Shown here piece after piece: positions 4,885 to 6,015 of a stretch of 6,015 nucleotides of DNA. The stretch is from Gemmatimonadota bacterium. GTDB taxonomy: Bacteria; Gemmatimonadota; Gemmatimonadetes; Gemmatimonadales; GWC2-71-9. Made by a program: the position numbers and the translations under genes. The stretch lies in the NCBI GenBank assembly GCA_003220855.1, contig QHTP01000088.1, positions 1 through 6,015 on the forward strand, read 5' to 3'. Below the pieces are notes generated by a model. The model was not told the origin of the DNA, did not search any database, and was given only the letters and a program-made list of their open reading frames with translations. Every line of letters begins with the position of its first letter. The stretch's first letter is position 1.

Positions 4885-6015
4885 TCGAGCTTGTCTCCTT
4901 CCAAAGCGCCCACGACGGTCGCCGCGGTGAGCGTCCCGAAGACGTTGGTCATGGTGCGGAACATGTCGGGGACGCGATCGAGCCCGAGCAGCAGCTGCAG
5001 GCCGGCCAGGGGAAGCCCGGTGGCGGTGAACGCCGGGACCAGGCTCACGATGCTCGCCGATGGCACGCTCGCGACGGTGAGCGAGGCGAGGAACACGGCG
5101 GCTCCCGCCTCGAACGTGCTCCCCAGCCCGAGCGACACACCGTACAGCCGCGCCACGAACAGTACGGCCACCACCTGGAACAGTGCGCTCCCACCCCGAC
5201 CGATACTCGCGCCTAAGGGGAGCACGAAGCTCGCGACCGGGCGAGAGATCCCGAGGTCCCTCTGCGCGGCGTCGAGCATCAGCGGGAGCGTCGCGAGCGA
5301 TGACGTTGTCGAGAACGCCATGAGCAGGGAGGCTCTGATAGCCCGCAGATAACGCCATGCGTCGACCCGCGCGACGACCGCGACCGCCGGCAGGTACACG
5401 ACGGTAATGAGCACCGCGAGTCCCGCGATCACGGTCGCGATGAACAGCGCCATGACCTCGATCAACCGAACGCCGAACAGCGCCACGGCACTGGCGACGA
5501 TCGCGAAAATGCCGAGCGGAGCGAGCAGCAACACCCAGCGCACGATCCGGATCAGCGCCTGCGTGGCTACCTCGGCGAGGTCGGTGAGTGCGTGCCGCTT
5601 CTCGTCGGGCAATGCGGCGGCGGCCGCGGCGAAGATCGTCACGAACACGATCAAGGGGAGGAGGTTCCCGTCCACCGCGGCACGCACCGGGTTCGCCGGG
5701 ATCAAGTCCACGATGAACCGGGCGCCCGTCGTGATCTGCTCCGCGGCGTGACGCACGCCCCCGGAGTCGGCGGCGGCCACCTGACGCAGGGCCGCCTGTT
5801 GGTCGGGAGTGACGGGCGCGAGAGGCAAGAGCAGTGCCGCCACGCCGAAGCCGATGAGGATGGCGATGAGCGTCGCGCCGCAGAAGAAGCCAAGCGTCCG
5901 GATGCCCAGCCGGCCCACCCGCCCCACGTCCCCCAGCCCCGCGACGCCCAGGAACAGCGCGCTCACGACGAGCGGAATCACCACCATCTGCAGGAGGTTC
6001 AGGAACAACATGCCA
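4881..6015 (-). CDS. DAACS-family (dicarboxylate/amino acid:cation) symporter, N-terminus beyond the right edge
   Basis: About 377 residues are visible. The frame is open to the right edge and the first visible residues (GMLFLNLLQMVVIPLV) correspond to an internal segment of GltPh-like proteins, so the Met at 6011 is not the real start. The order of family landmarks is intact: MVVIPLV and RVGRLGIRTLG near transmembrane segment 3, the serine-rich hairpin 1 FSTTSSLATLP, FVLPLGAS in segment 7, hairpin 2 SVPSASIVSLVPAFTATGLP, and DRVPDMFRTMTNVFG in segment 8. Several residues that bind Na+ in GltPh are replaced: NMDGT reads GRGGS (5187-5201), the Asp of NxxGD is Thr (4932-4934), and the segment 3 Tyr/Thr/Ser triad reads Phe/Ala/Thr. 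The segment 8 Asp and Arg of DMxRT, involved in substrate binding, remain. Family membership is clear; coupling ion and substrate are not. It overlaps the glycosyltransferase start, so the two are probably co-transcribed. Confidence 0.9.
   Translation of the reverse strand, partial: GMLFLNLLQMVVIPLVVSALFLGVAGLGDVGRVGRLGIRTLGFFCGATLIAILIGFGVAALLLPLAPVTPDQQAALRQVAAADSGGVRHAAEQITTGARFIVDLIPANPVRAAVDGNLLPLIVFVTIFAAAAAALPDEKRHALTDLAEVATQALIRIVRWVLLLAPLGIFAIVASAVALFGVRLIEVMALFIATVIAGLAVLITVVYLPAVAVVARVDAWRYLRAIRASLLMAFSTTSSLATLPLMLDAAQRDLGISRPVASFVLPLGASIGRGGSALFQVVAVLFVARLYGVSLGLGSTFEAGAAVFLASLTVASVPSASIVSLVPAFTATGLPLAGLQLLLGLDRVPDMFRTMTNVFGTLTAATVVGALEGDKLE

Noticed and set aside
6009..6011. Met codon at 6011 as the symporter start.
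   Set aside because: The residues there match an internal segment of DAACS proteins, the frame is open to the edge, and the family has further N-terminal membrane segments.

Overview
The window is about two-thirds G+C and densely coding, with no gene-free stretch above about 65 bases. Its best landmark is a four-gene minus-strand unit: an ECF sigma factor, a zinc-finger membrane anti-sigma factor, and two secreted DUF4097-type proteins. This layout, with the very GC-rich codon use, suggests a soil-type Gemmatimonadota or a similar GC-rich phylum. That placement is an inference, since the window holds no taxonomic marker gene.

Layout. (1) Positions 1-2639, minus strand: sigma (2067-2639), anti-sigma (1376-2035), DUF4097 protein A (445-1359) and DUF4097 protein B (start at 442, running off the left edge). 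Spacing is tight (31 nt, 16 nt, then a start/stop junction), so this is probably one operon. Its likely promoter lies in 2646-2681. (2) Positions 2702-3791, plus strand, divergent from sigma: a small NicO/UreH-like nickel/cobalt-type transporter with a histidine-rich loop, then a 120-residue lipoprotein with an HExxH motif. (3) Positions 3770-6015, minus strand: a DAACS-family (GltP/GltPh-like) symporter cut by the right edge, overlapped by GTGA with a family 2 glycosyltransferase. The glycosyltransferase is broken by a one-base frameshift at 4413-4415, and its 3' end overlaps the lipoprotein gene by 22 bases on the opposite strand.

How the genes may work together. The sigma/anti-sigma pair is a standard transmembrane signalling switch, and the two exported beta-repeat proteins are its probable co-regulated outputs or sensing partners in the envelope. 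The transporter and the HExxH lipoprotein may share a metal theme, but this rests only on adjacency. The symporter and glycosyltransferase look co-transcribed without an obvious shared pathway.

The observations most worth a second look are the symporter, in which most canonical sodium-ligand side chains are replaced and an arginine is introduced; the glycosyltransferase frameshift; and the miniature HExxH lipoprotein. I saw no CRISPR array, tRNA, rRNA, insertion sequence or convincing terminator.
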